Assembly (NCBI GenBank): GCA_025455005.1
Contig: JALONH010000014.1
Location: 1 to 64,000 of the forward strand
Source of the DNA: Cytophagaceae bacterium
GTDB lineage: Bacteria > Bacteroidota > Bacteroidia > Cytophagales > Cytophagaceae
DNA: 64,000 nucleotides
Direction of reading: 5' to 3'
Positions within the stretch are counted from its first letter, which is position 1; the number at the start of each line of letters is the position of its first letter. Made by a program: the position numbers and the translations under genes. The notes below the pieces were generated by a model. It had not been told where the DNA came from. It made no database searches and saw nothing but the letters and a program-made list of their open reading frames with translations. Shown in pieces: positions 1 to 8,569 of the stretch.

Positions 1-101
1 ATACTGGTTCCGGATGTGTGCTCAAAGGGTGCTACTCCCGCATAACAAGCAAATTTCTTAGGACAAGTAAAGTTTTTAAACTCGTTAGTAGTAACAATCC
101 C
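1..101 (-). pseudogene. IS110-family transposase fragment, cut by the window edge
   Basis: Read on the minus strand, the first ~100 bases encode a stretch ending in FACYAGVAPFEHTSGTS, which is the characteristic Transposase_20 region of IS110/IS1111-family transposases, preceded by TTNEFKNFTCPKK. The frame is closed upstream by a TGA at 126-128, and nothing resembling the N-terminal DEDD catalytic domain of the family is visible further upstream, so this is a 5'-truncated remnant rather than a whole gene. It continues beyond base 1, so I cannot say whether the C-terminus is intact. Family assignment rests on remembered motif resemblance only. Confidence 0.65.
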
Positions 102-159
102 CGCCTTGGTCGGTGTTCCCAAGGTTCAGTGAGGTAAAAAAGAAGGAAGGCATTAATTC

Positions 160-236
160 CCCCGCCCTTGTCGGAGTTTAGCGGCTCACCAACCAATACA
201 TTATCATAGAAAAATAATTGCCGCGTCTCCGACAAG
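160..236. repeat. GC-rich palindrome next to the IS110 fragment
   Basis: CTTGTCGGAG at 167-176 and CTCCGACAAG at 227-236 are exact reverse complements, and inside them GCGGC (181-185) pairs with GCCGC (220-224), giving a long interrupted hairpin. The left arm overlaps a 15-base GC-rich block (160-174) that also occurs, with two differences, as a direct repeat at 99-113. The element is richer in G+C than its surroundings. IS110-group elements are known to target REP-like palindromes, so a mobile or extragenic repeat is plausible, but that is inference. Confidence 0.5.
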
Positions 237-491
237 TATTTAATTTACTCCTCAGTTGGCGTTCATACCTTGGTTTACCGACCAATGTTATAATATGGTA
301 TAAAATTGTTTGTGACGCGGTAACAATTAGTAGAGAAAGTTGTAAGAGTATTTTACCGCTAAACACAAACAATGGCGTGGGAACGGAATGCGGTTCACGG
401 TTCGGATTCCGATGCCAATGCTGCGATTGAAACGTCGTTTTTCTTTAGCCAGCAAGAGATTTACGCATCGCATTAATTTCAGTTCACCAGT
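237..491. other. Spacer without a recognisable gene
   Basis: Between the palindrome and the hairpin at 492-525 only short open frames occur in several frames on both strands, none with a recognisable motif or plausible start context. Given the transposase remnant to the left it may be degraded mobile-element DNA. I see no tRNA-like or other structured RNA in it. Confidence 0.4.
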
Positions 492-540
492 CGAGAATTG
501 GATTTTCAATTGAATCCGATTCTCGATTGGTTCTTTTTTA
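492..540 (+). terminator. Hairpin with downstream T-rich tract
   Basis: CGAGAATTGGATT (492-504) pairs with AATCCGATTCTCG (513-525) with one wobble position over an 8-base loop, followed on the plus strand by a T-rich run (531-540 and on). It could stop rightward transcription coming out of the mobile-element remnant before it enters the leftward SDR gene. On the minus strand no T-run follows the stem. Confidence 0.5.
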
Positions 541-566
541 TTTTTATATGATTAAACTTTTGCTGA

Positions 567-1346
567 TTACGTTTTACTACTAGCTAAATTCTTTTTAATC
601 TTCATCATAATAGTGCGTGGTGTAATCCTTGGAAGGAAACTCAAGATCGTATTCAATGTGCCCACAACTTTAATCCCTTTACCATTCAAAAAAAGATCTG
701 CTCCTGCTTTTGCCACTACATCCGCTGACATAGGTGTATTGGCATACATTGCGTTTGTTTTTCGCATAGCCGGTGTATGAAACGGAGTCTCTACTGTGCC
801 CGGACACAAAGCCTTTACCATCACTCCGGTTCCCTCCCATTCTGCCGCTAACGTCTCGGAAAAAGCCAGCACAAAACACTTTGTTGCTGAATAAATAGTA
901 TAATAAGGGAAAGGTAAAAAGGATACAAGAGAGGCGACATTCATCACTCTCCCTTTGCCGTTTGCTATCATATCCGCCCCAAATACTTTAGTAAGACCAA
1001 TAAGTGCCGTTATATTAACCGCAATCATGGCTTCATCATTCTTTAAGGACATTTCAGTAAAGTTTCCATAATCACCAAACCCTGCGTTATTGATTAAGCC
1101 CGTAACGTTATATTGTTTTTCTTTTACTTGATTATAAATTTCTTGGGCTGCATTCGGTTCAGATAAGTCAAACAATAAATAGTCCACCTCTACTTTATAT
1201 AGTTTTTTAATTTCTTGTTGAATGCTTTGCAATTTTTCTTCGCTGCGGGCGAGTAAAAGTAAAGGTTGTTGTTTAGCCGCTAATTGTTTAGCCATTTCAT
1301 AGCCAATACCGGAGCTTGCTCCAGTAATTAAAATATATTCTTTCAT
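567..1346 (-). CDS. SDR-family NAD(P)-dependent oxidoreductase
   Basis: This 259-residue protein is a classical short-chain dehydrogenase/reductase. The cofactor motif TGASSGIG is at residues 8-15, the structural NNAG at 86-89, the catalytic Ser near 139 and the Tyr-x-x-x-Lys pair at Y152/K156 in YSATK. The active-site set is complete. Length is normal for a single-domain SDR. The R34-S35 pair after the second strand hints at NADP(H) preference, but this is weak. The substrate cannot be read from the sequence; the family includes acyl-reductase-like members with a similar C-terminus. It lies 88 bases downstream of the Crp/Fnr gene on the same strand. Confidence 0.88.
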   Translation of the reverse strand: MKEYILITGASSGIGYEMAKQLAAKQQPLLLLARSEEKLQSIQQEIKKLYKVEVDYLLFDLSEPNAAQEIYNQVKEKQYNVTGLINNAGFGDYGNFTEMSLKNDEAMIAVNITALIGLTKVFGADMIANGKGRVMNVASLVSFLPFPYYTIYSATKCFVLAFSETLAAEWEGTGVMVKALCPGTVETPFHTPAMRKTNAMYANTPMSADVVAKAGADLFLNGKGIKVVGTLNTILSFLPRITPRTIMMKIKKNLASSKT

Positions 1347-1434
1347 ATTAGATGGGTTTATGCTTTACACAATAGGTATATGCAAAGGTGTATCCATTAA
1401 AAATGAAATACGATAACAAATGTTAATAGATTTT

Positions 1435-2001
1435 CTATACCTGTTTTTTTAATCGGCTTAAATGAATGGGCGTAATACCTAAATAGGATGCAATCATATG
1501 TTGTGGTACTCTATTATGAATATTAGGAAAAATTTCTGTAATGCTGTCGTATCGTTCTTTTGGTGTTCTTATATAACTGTTTTTTATTCTATTATCTTGA
1601 TAGATGAAATAAAATTCAGCGACTAGTCGGCCCATTTTCTGACCTTCTTTTAAGTTTCGATAGCCCCATTCAATTGTAGTACGGGGTAGTACGATAACTT
1701 CTGAATCTTCTATGGCTTGTAAGGTATAACAAGAAGGTTGTTGTAGAATGAAATTAGAATAGTCGGCAATAAATTGACGCTCCAAAGCAAAATGAACGGT
1801 ATGTTCTACCCCTTCTCTATCTGTAATAAATACCCGTATAATCCCTTTGTTGATGAAAAAAATTTCATTAGGAATGCGCTCTGCCGTACTCAATGTTTCT
1901 TGTCGCTTAAACGATTTGACCTCTACTCCTTTCAAAAATTGACCTACTTCCTCTTCTGAGATGTCAATCATTTCTTGCATAACTGCTTGAATAGCTTTCA
2001 T
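1435..2001 (-). CDS. Crp/Fnr-family transcriptional regulator
   Basis: About 188 residues: an N-terminal cyclic-nucleotide-binding-like beta-roll (roughly 15-120) followed by a short helical region and a C-terminal helix-turn-helix ending YLGITPIHLSRLKK, the compact form common in Bacteroidota. I see no Fnr-type N-terminal cysteine cluster, so oxygen sensing by an iron-sulfur cluster is not indicated, and the residues of a cAMP pocket are not obvious. I chose the ATG at 2001 rather than an upstream start at 2058, because residues before it do not match the family and because this ATG overlaps the stop of the preceding chlorite-dismutase-like frame (ATGA), a typical translational-coupling arrangement. 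Confidence 0.85.
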   Translation of the reverse strand: MKAIQAVMQEMIDISEEEVGQFLKGVEVKSFKRQETLSTAERIPNEIFFINKGIIRVFITDREGVEHTVHFALERQFIADYSNFILQQPSCYTLQAIEDSEVIVLPRTTIEWGYRNLKEGQKMGRLVAEFYFIYQDNRIKNSYIRTPKERYDSITEIFPNIHNRVPQHMIASYLGITPIHLSRLKKQV

Positions 2002-2558
2002 GGATTCGTTTCTTGTTTGATCAGTCGAATATCTATTTCTCTTTCCACATAAGACCATTCTTCCGTCGCTCTAAGTGCGTGTAACAATGCATCGAATGCG
2101 GCTGTGTCCTCCGGTGCAAATTCAAACCATGTAATAAAGTCAAAGGGCTGTCCAATATCCTTAGCATGATAAAGCCGACGAGCTATAGCCGGGAGGTATT
2201 TCAATCCTATTTCTGTATGATGGGTCTTTTGTTCAAATATTTTACGTCGCTCATCTTAAGCCAACGCCCACCACTCGTTTGATTTTTTAATCGGTATCAT
2301 AGCTGCATGTGTAGCGCTCGGCCTACCTAAATCCGCTTGAATGGCTACTAATTTTTCTCGTTCCTCCTTTTCCGTACATCGAATGTTACTGGTAAAACCG
2401 GTTAAATTCCAAGCACCTTGTGCTGCAGGTTGGGCGTCAAACGGAAGTTGATGAATAAATGGAACGGGATCGAGGGGCGCACCACAAAGCGTATTCATTT
2501 GAATAACTTTCCATAGTCTGGTATCCCCACCAATAAAGTTAAACGTGTTGGGTGACAT
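1998..2558 (-). pseudogene. Chlorite-dismutase-family gene interrupted by one in-frame stop
   Basis: Read from the ATG at 2558, the frame encodes 100 residues ending ...IPIKKSNEWWALA, hits a TAA at 2256-2258, and continues in exactly the same frame for 85 residues (DERRKIFEQKTHHTEIG..., then KYLPAIARRLYH and FDFITWFEFAPED) to a stop at 1998. Together they make an uninterrupted match to the short (~185-residue) chlorite dismutase/HemQ-superfamily architecture. The usual residue at the stop is Gln in remembered homologues, so a CAA to TAA change explains it. The likely proximal haem His (in THH) and distal Arg (in ARRLYH) lie after the stop. No frameshift is needed. It is either a recent pseudogene, a sequencing error, or a read-through case. 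The second half is translationally linked to the Crp/Fnr gene. Confidence 0.85.
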
Positions 2559-2766
2559 AGTTCTAGTGTTTTAATACGTATACTAATTATAGAGCAGTGC
2601 ACCATCTCTTGTTGAGATAGGACTAATAAAAGGTGTGTCAACGAAGTTACTTATTAATCTTACGAATAACTAGTTTGTATAACAACTTTATTTCTTTTCT
2701 AAAAAAGAACGGCTTTAGGAAGCGTAATTAAAAAAAGTATATCCTTTTAGTTATACCCATTAGGCC
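2559..2766. other. Intergenic spacer upstream of the Cld-like gene
   Basis: This 208-base AT-rich spacer holds a TACGTATACTA palindrome-centred site at 2575-2585, 16 bases before the Cld-like start codon; the same 11-mer occurs upstream of the MarR gene at 41161-41171. No exact TAnnTTTG promoter element was found for the Cld-like gene. No gene is visible. Confidence 0.4.
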
Positions 2767-3552
2767 TTACTCTGCAGCATACTCATTGACGGTTACTTCT
2801 CTTCCGTCATGTGGTTCTATCCAAAAGTTATTAAACCCCTCGCCAACATAAATCAATAGCTTTTGTAATGCCAATAATTCAAGAATAGAAAGGAAATTAT
2901 AAATCAAGGCTATTTTAGTTGGAAAGTCTTTCACTACATCCCAAAACGATACACGTTGTCCGCGGCTTACTTTATCTAAAATATATTCTTTTTGTTTTTC
3001 TATAGTATATGGATATTGAACTACTTCATGGATGGGCTTGTTGGCTTCCTCTTTCCAGCGGTTCATTACTTTTTCAAATACTTTAAGTAATTTATATAAA
3101 TCAATGTCTTGCAGCTCTGCTTCTACATTGTTGACTTCAGATAATTGTTTTAACTCGCGGGCTATGTTTCCTCTTTTCTCCCGTTGTAACGAGTCTTCTT
3201 CCAATTTCGCAAAATCTGCGATAACCGATTTGTACTTTTTGTACTCTAATAAGTGTGCTACTAATTCTTCTCTCGGGTCTACTTCATTTCCTTGCTCATC
3301 TATTTCCGGACGCGGTAATAATGTTTTCGCTTTGATGCGCATTAACGTCGCAGCCACCAAAATAAATTCAGAAGCAATCTCAATATTCATCTTTTCTAAT
3401 CGATGGATATATTCTAAAAAATCATTGGTGATTTTGGAAATAGGAATATCATAGATATCTAATTCATCGCGTTCTATAAAAAACAACAATAAATCAAATG
3501 GACCATCAAATAAGGGAAGGTGTATTTCAAACGATTCTTTTCCAGTAGCCAT
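2767..3552 (-). CDS. scpA: Segregation and condensation protein A (ScpA)
   Basis: The 261-residue protein begins with the ScpA signature FEIHLPLFDGPFDLLLFFI and continues with IPISKITNDFLEYI and a long acidic middle region, matching the kleisin-like ScpA family of normal length. ScpA bridges SMC heads with ScpB in the chromosome-condensing complex in the cytoplasm. The C-terminus contains the winged-helix-like segment (FLSILELLALQKLLIYV). No scpB or smc lies beside it, which is common in Bacteroidota. It is likely a single transcription unit: the CHAT operon ends 121 bases upstream and a TAnnTTTG element sits 20 bases before the start. Confidence 0.93.
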   Translation of the reverse strand: MATGKESFEIHLPLFDGPFDLLLFFIERDELDIYDIPISKITNDFLEYIHRLEKMNIEIASEFILVAATLMRIKAKTLLPRPEIDEQGNEVDPREELVAHLLEYKKYKSVIADFAKLEEDSLQREKRGNIARELKQLSEVNNVEAELQDIDLYKLLKVFEKVMNRWKEEANKPIHEVVQYPYTIEKQKEYILDKVSRGQRVSFWDVVKDFPTKIALIYNFLSILELLALQKLLIYVGEGFNNFWIEPHDGREVTVNEYAAE

Positions 3553-3571
3553 AGTACGTTCTCCGTGTTTC

Positions 3572-3579
3572 CAAAAATA
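3572..3579 (-). promoter_or_regulatory. Candidate -7 element for scpA
   Basis: Minus strand reads TATTTTTG, an exact match to the Bacteroidetes -7 consensus TAnnTTTG, about 20 bases before the scpA start codon. No clear -33 TTTG is seen at the expected spacing. Confidence 0.35.
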
Positions 3580-3597
3580 AGAAAATATAGGAAGGAT

Positions 3598-3621
3598 TAG
3601 TCCACGTCGATATGTAGACTA
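3598..3621 (-). terminator. Weak hairpin after the CHAT operon
   Basis: On the minus strand TAGTCTAC pairs with GTGGACTA (8 pairs, one T.G wobble) around an 8-base loop, 52 bases after the stop of the TPR-CHAT gene. The wobble is compatible with pairing only in the minus-strand transcript. No clean T-run follows, so the terminator call is tentative. Confidence 0.3.
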
Positions 3622-3673
3622 GTTTGATAAATGGTGGAAAAGTGCGAATTGTATCGTGGAAAAGATGTTGACT

Positions 3674-6600
3674 TTATTTTCCAATCAATATAAAAGCGCC
3701 CCATAACGATGGGTCTGCGTATTTATTCAAAATTTGCAATTTAGCCTGCAAAAACGCTGTATGTTTAGAAGCGCCTTTCATCCACTTTGTATAAAAAGAT
3801 AACATCAATTCTTTTGTAACCGCATCGTTTACTTTTATTAAACTAACCATGACACTCTCTGTCCCTGCTATCTGAAATGCTCTTGGCAAACCAAATAATC
3901 CTTCGCCCATGCGAATATCTCCCAGACCGGATTCACAAGCCGACAATACAACTAGCCTCGTAGCATTCAACGGTAATTGTAACGTCTCAAACGACGTCAG
4001 TACACCAGGGGCTTTGTTGATGGAGCTGACACCCTGTTCCATCAATCGTCCACCATCGTACAGTAAAATCCCCGTTCTCCAATACGGATTGTCGATTAAC
4101 GTGGCCTCACTATTCCGTGGCTGCGATGGTATATAAAATCCATGTGTTGAAAAGTGTATAATCTGATTGTAGTGTAAAGAGTCCATAGCCGTCTCTACAG
4201 CTACCGTATCCAGAAGTAATGCGGCATGCCAACCTATGGAGGTTAAATACTCATATATGCCTTTTACTTCCTCTTCTGATCCGGGCAGCTGAGGTATCTG
4301 ACTTTTATCTGTTTCTTGTGCATAATATTTAGGATTCCCCACCAATGTAATACCTAAATCCGTCGAAACCGGCACTTCTTTCCCTTGTGCGTCTAAAATA
4401 CTTCCAAGTCGAATCACCTGTTTATCCTGTATCCAAAATCGAGTGGGTGTTGTTCGGAATACTTCCGGATTTATTCGATGGTATACTCCATCTGCAATTA
4501 AATATACTGTCTTGGCAGAAGGCATAGAAGCATCTACCGCCTTCCAATAGCGTTGGTAGGACAATGTATCGGTTAAATTATTTTTCCAGGTGTTGGTATA
4601 GTATTTATACCATTTGTTTTCCAAGGTATTTCCTGTTCCCAAAGGAACGGGATGCGGGGTGGTTTCTTTACCATTTAAAACAAAAGCGGTATACCGGACA
4701 GTGTCACTCATTACATAGGAAAACTGAGGGTAGGTTACGATAACCACCAAACTCTGATTTGGTTCCAATGTTTGGTGAAAGGCTTTAGAGCTTGTATAGG
4801 AAATCTTTTGAAAGTGCTTTTTATGATCAGCTGAAAATTGACTCAAGTTTTTTTCTAAACGTTCGATTTCCGCTTCTATCTGAGGAATAGAAAGGGCTTG
4901 CTCTTTCAGTTCTTTAGTGCTGAGGGAATAAGCATAGGCCAATATTTCTCGTTGTTCTTGCCATTGTTCGTTCCAAGCAGTTACAGTTGAATCTGCTTTA
5001 ACTAAATTCGATAAACTTACTTTCTTGCTATGTTCTAATAATAGGGTGGACGTTTGTTGATGTATATCCATCACATCATACCAATCCTCTGCTTTTATTC
5101 CATGAGTTGCTCTTACATAAATATAAAAATCAATGTGTTCTTTTTGTTGATTCCAGAATCCGGATTTACTCCGTTCACTTAATACCGGGAATACCTTTTC
5201 TACATATACTTTTGTAGCTTCTATACATTCTGCACTCTTTTTGAATGCTTCCTCTTTATTACCTTTAATCCATGCTATTTGAGCTAACTTACCATTGGCC
5301 TGACAGTAGAGTGGATGTTCTTTGGAATAGGTTTGAGCCAGTATTTGTTGCGTTTTACTATAGGATTGTTGAGCAGCATCCGGCTCTTGAAGCTGTTGGT
5401 GTACTTTCCCCAGTTGATACAAAACGCGTGCCTGTGCATAATCGTCTTTGTGTCGCAAGCGCCAAATCTCTAATGCTGTAGAATAAAGTTGTTTCGCTAT
5501 CGTATATTTTTTTAACAACAACGCGATATAAGCAGCTCGCTCGATGTGGTGGACATAAAATAAGGAGCTGTCTCCCATTTCATCTCGAAGGGTTGTTACA
5601 CTCTTAATAACTACTTCTGATAAAGAATCCGCTGACATTCGATGGGTGTTCGATTGTTCTAGTCGACGTTGAATCCAAGTCCAATAGGTATCTATATATG
5701 TTAAAGAATGTTTTCCTAAATCAGTTGCAATAGCCACCGCTTCTTTACTGAAGGGTAAACATTTTTCAATATCACCTAAGTTATAATAATAAGTAGATAC
5801 TAGACGGTTGGAATAAAGTGCTATTAAACAATTCGACGGTAGGTTAGCCAATCCATCTTCTACTATTAATACATCAGCATGTACGGATGCAAAATTGCCT
5901 TCTTGAATAGCATTCTCTATAACATGTGTTCGATATTGCCAAGCAAGTGTAGGATGTAAAGGAAAGTTTTGATGAAAATTTGTGATGGCATCCTTAAGAA
6001 TATTTTCCGCTCTATTTAAACGCCCTTGGGCTTTCCATACATAATACACGCCCAGTGAAGTAGGCATATGAGCGCTTTGTATTTTTTTTAATTCTGACGT
6101 TAAGCTTACTTGTTCGTTTTTATTTCCAATGTTAAAGGCCTTAACGATTCGTTGATTAAGTGTTTCTTGATATAAGTCCGGGTGAAACATCCACCATCGT
6201 TGGGATAAAGAGGCGTTGAATTTTGTATCCTTTACTTTGTCCCATTGTCCCATATACATATACACTGTAACATATTGAGCCTTTAGCCATTCTTCTAGTA
6301 CTAATTCATCTGCACCAGTACCTATCGTATCTGCTTGTATTGAAATTTGATTAATGGGTGTCGTGTAGATTAAAAAAAAGCAAGCCTCTTTATACATTTT
6401 ATAAAGGGGGGTGTGATAGCCGATTGATTTAAAAAAAAGGGACGTTTCCTGAGGCTTGGATTGGTGTAGGTTGCCGTTGTAGAGGACCTCATAAGAAAAT
6501 TTTTCTATTTGAATCTCTTGGGTCAATAGGGAGTTCCCTTGAAGATTTTGAGCCGTCTCTAGTAATTCTTGCCAAAGGGCTGTCGTTGCTAGAGGAGCAA

Positions 6601-7684
6601 AGCGACTATTCCACCGAATTTGATAATGAATTAAATTCAGAGCGGCAGCATGATGGTTCGATATTGTTCCTGATTTTTTTATTGCATCAAGAGTTGTCCC
6701 TGCTCTTGCCCATTGTTCTGTGTGTAGGTAATAGTCTACATCTGATAATTGATTCAACCAATAATAGAAATTGTTTTTAGGGAAATAAGCATACAGTGCC
6801 GCATCAATCTCTTTATTATAGTATAAAGCTTCTTCTTTTTTAGATTGTTGTAATAATGTGTAATATAATTTTTTCCCAATTTCAGTCACCTTATAATGAT
6901 GCCCGCTGTAAAGTTGTCTGCTGTATCCTAAGGCTTTTTTATACGCGTGTTCAGCATTTGACCATTCTTTCTTTTGAGAATATAAAAGACCGGTATAATA
7001 ACTACAAATCACTTGATCTTCTGTCGTGAGCTGCACTGCAGGGTCATGATACAACTGTTCGATTCTGTTGTTGACTTCTATCCAATAGCCCATAGAAGCG
7101 TAAACCTCCATGCGTTGGATTTGGAGTTGAGTATACAATCTGGTTTTCCAAGAAGTGTGAAGGGATAAAAGCCGTTGGGACAACTCGTCGAGTTGAAGAA
7201 GCGCCGCTGCTCTGTTATGTTTGGCTTGTAGAACGTGGATGTCCAACAACACACCATACAAAAAGGCTTCCGAGTTAAGGGCATACGCTTCTTTCGAAAA
7301 TTTATGCATCCATTCTTCTATGTAGAGCAAATTTCCTTGATGAGCCAGAACCTCTTGTAAAATAGATGTAGCAATTATATATTCTTTTTCCGGAAGACTA
7401 TGCGGCGCTATTGCAGCGGCTTGTTTCCAATCAGCCGTAGCTTGTTCCATGTTCCCTAAAAAATAATGGGCCATGCCTTTATATAGTTGAAGGATATACG
7501 CCTCTTCCGTTCTCCCTTTTTTTACAACTGATTTTTGGTTCTTTGTTATGTAAAATAAAGCCGTTTTGTATTCCCCTTTATTCACGGTTTGTTGAATAAA
7601 TACAGTAGAAGGGCCTACAGCAAACGTATAGATTCCCCAAAAATGAAATACGAGTGTTGGAAACCAAAATTTAATGAAAGCCAT
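3674..7684 (-). CDS. TPR-repeat protein with C-terminal CHAT protease domain
   Basis: About 1336 residues from the start chosen here. After a hydrophobic N-terminus that looks like a signal peptide (MAFIKFWFPTLVFHFWG), most of the chain is alpha-helical with tetratricopeptide-like repeats (for example around the AYKKALGYSRQLY and LYSTALEIWRLRH segments). The last ~350 residues are a CHAT (caspase-HetF-associated-with-TPR) domain with the catalytic His in IHFSTHGFY (about H1181) and Cys in LSACESGLG (about C1250), so the peptidase dyad is intact. A longer start at 7735 exists, but the ATG at 7684 gives the better signal peptide. It overlaps the upstream PorP/SprF gene by 14 bases and is the last gene of the operon. 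Whether it is really exported, and its substrate, are unknown. Confidence 0.85.
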   Translation of the reverse strand: MAFIKFWFPTLVFHFWGIYTFAVGPSTVFIQQTVNKGEYKTALFYITKNQKSVVKKGRTEEAYILQLYKGMAHYFLGNMEQATADWKQAAAIAPHSLPEKEYIIATSILQEVLAHQGNLLYIEEWMHKFSKEAYALNSEAFLYGVLLDIHVLQAKHNRAAALLQLDELSQRLLSLHTSWKTRLYTQLQIQRMEVYASMGYWIEVNNRIEQLYHDPAVQLTTEDQVICSYYTGLLYSQKKEWSNAEHAYKKALGYSRQLYSGHHYKVTEIGKKLYYTLLQQSKKEEALYYNKEIDAALYAYFPKNNFYYWLNQLSDVDYYLHTEQWARAGTTLDAIKKSGTISNHHAAALNLIHYQIRWNSRFAPLATTALWQELLETAQNLQGNSLLTQEIQIEKFSYEVLYNGNLHQSKPQETSLFFKSIGYHTPLYKMYKEACFFLIYTTPINQISIQADTIGTGADELVLEEWLKAQYVTVYMYMGQWDKVKDTKFNASLSQRWWMFHPDLYQETLNQRIVKAFNIGNKNEQVSLTSELKKIQSAHMPTSLGVYYVWKAQGRLNRAENILKDAITNFHQNFPLHPTLAWQYRTHVIENAIQEGNFASVHADVLIVEDGLANLPSNCLIALYSNRLVSTYYYNLGDIEKCLPFSKEAVAIATDLGKHSLTYIDTYWTWIQRRLEQSNTHRMSADSLSEVVIKSVTTLRDEMGDSSLFYVHHIERAAYIALLLKKYTIAKQLYSTALEIWRLRHKDDYAQARVLYQLGKVHQQLQEPDAAQQSYSKTQQILAQTYSKEHPLYCQANGKLAQIAWIKGNKEEAFKKSAECIEATKVYVEKVFPVLSERSKSGFWNQQKEHIDFYIYVRATHGIKAEDWYDVMDIHQQTSTLLLEHSKKVSLSNLVKADSTVTAWNEQWQEQREILAYAYSLSTKELKEQALSIPQIEAEIERLEKNLSQFSADHKKHFQKISYTSSKAFHQTLEPNQSLVVIVTYPQFSYVMSDTVRYTAFVLNGKETTPHPVPLGTGNTLENKWYKYYTNTWKNNLTDTLSYQRYWKAVDASMPSAKTVYLIADGVYHRINPEVFRTTPTRFWIQDKQVIRLGSILDAQGKEVPVSTDLGITLVGNPKYYAQETDKSQIPQLPGSEEEVKGIYEYLTSIGWHAALLLDTVAVETAMDSLHYNQIIHFSTHGFYIPSQPRNSEATLIDNPYWRTGILLYDGGRLMEQGVSSINKAPGVLTSFETLQLPLNATRLVVLSACESGLGDIRMGEGLFGLPRAFQIAGTESVMVSLIKVNDAVTKELMLSFYTKWMKGASKHTAFLQAKLQILNKYADPSLWGAFILIGK

Positions 7685-8564
7685 ACGACACTTGAATTTC
7701 ATTAGTACCAAAATTAGAGCCCTGTACTGCTCCAAAAGAATATTCGTATCGGTATCCTATTTTAAATTTAGGGCTTACTGAAATCCGCGTAAATAATCCC
7801 AATGCCTCATTTGTATTACCGCCTATGCCTGCTGTAAACGTTTGATTGAATTCAAGACCTATATTTAACGCTGCATATTGAAAACCGGAAGTATAATAGG
7901 AGTATAAGACAGAAGGCAAAAGCGCCATGTATTCCGTAATGTACCATTTTGTACCGGCTAGTGCATAATAATTGCGCGACAGCGTACTACTTTGTTGTTG
8001 GCTATCATAAAAAAGTTTTGAAGGATCAAAAGAAAACAAATCGGTGCACGACAAGCCGAGAAAGGTATTGTTTTTTTTATACCAAACCCCGGCTCCAATT
8101 TTATATACATACCCGCGTTGTTTATAGCCCTGAATGGTAGGGTCTGCAGGGTCCCAAATAAAGGCATTACTTAAACCAACATCTGTGTATTTTATTGCTC
8201 CATTCAAACCAAACTGAAGGTATGCTCCATTCTTCATGGGGACGCGATAGCTTACGTTTAAAGTTGTTTGCAAATCCATATATCCTCCAATAGTATATCG
8301 TTGGACCCATCCACCGATGCCAATATTTTTTCCTAAAGGACCATCTGCTGCTATTAGTTGTTGTTGCGGAGCGCCGGGATAACTGGTCCATTGATTCCGA
8401 TATAATGCATCTGCAGTTAATCGACTTTGACTGCCTGCTGCAGCCGGATTATAGTAGCCTATTGAATGCTGGAACTGACCTATCCAAGGGGTTGGTTGAG
8501 CAACACCCCATCGGCATATCCCGATGGTTAAACAGATGCTTAGTAAATAAGTGTGGAATGACAT
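7671..8564 (-). CDS. PorP/SprF-family type IX secretion-associated outer-membrane protein
   Basis: A 297-residue protein with a signal peptide (ending near VAQPTPW) and the family hallmark start QFQHSIGYYNPAAAGSQ followed by ALYRNQW, and a C-terminal beta-rich body with alternating aromatic strands ending GFH. PorP/SprF proteins are outer-membrane proteins tied to the type IX secretion system; the founding SprF is needed for surface display of the type-B-CTD adhesin SprB. The gene directly follows (5 bases) a type-B CTD protein gene, the classic pairing, so it probably serves that substrate. It overlaps the TPR-CHAT gene. Confidence 0.88.
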   Translation of the reverse strand: MSFHTYLLSICLTIGICRWGVAQPTPWIGQFQHSIGYYNPAAAGSQSRLTADALYRNQWTSYPGAPQQQLIAADGPLGKNIGIGGWVQRYTIGGYMDLQTTLNVSYRVPMKNGAYLQFGLNGAIKYTDVGLSNAFIWDPADPTIQGYKQRGYVYKIGAGVWYKKNNTFLGLSCTDLFSFDPSKLFYDSQQQSSTLSRNYYALAGTKWYITEYMALLPSVLYSYYTSGFQYAALNIGLEFNQTFTAGIGGNTNEALGLFTRISVSPKFKIGYRYEYSFGAVQGSNFGTNEIQVSYGFH

Positions 8565-8569
8565 GAGGA

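Noticed and set aside
327-509. 60-residue minus-strand frame in the left spacer as a gene
   Set aside because: No start context, no recognisable motif, overlaps other short frames, and lies in repeat-associated DNA.
2601-2618. ATCTC-TTGTT-GAGAT stem in the Cld-like upstream spacer
   Set aside because: Only 5 pairs and no T-run; too weak to call a terminator.
3032-3454. 140-residue plus-strand open frame inside scpA
   Set aside because: It is antisense to the strongly conserved scpA gene and shows no recognisable motif.
3674-4500. CHAT domain as part of a type III-E (craspase) CRISPR system
   Set aside because: No cas gene, no CRISPR array and no gRAMP-like gene in the window; the context is type IX secretion.
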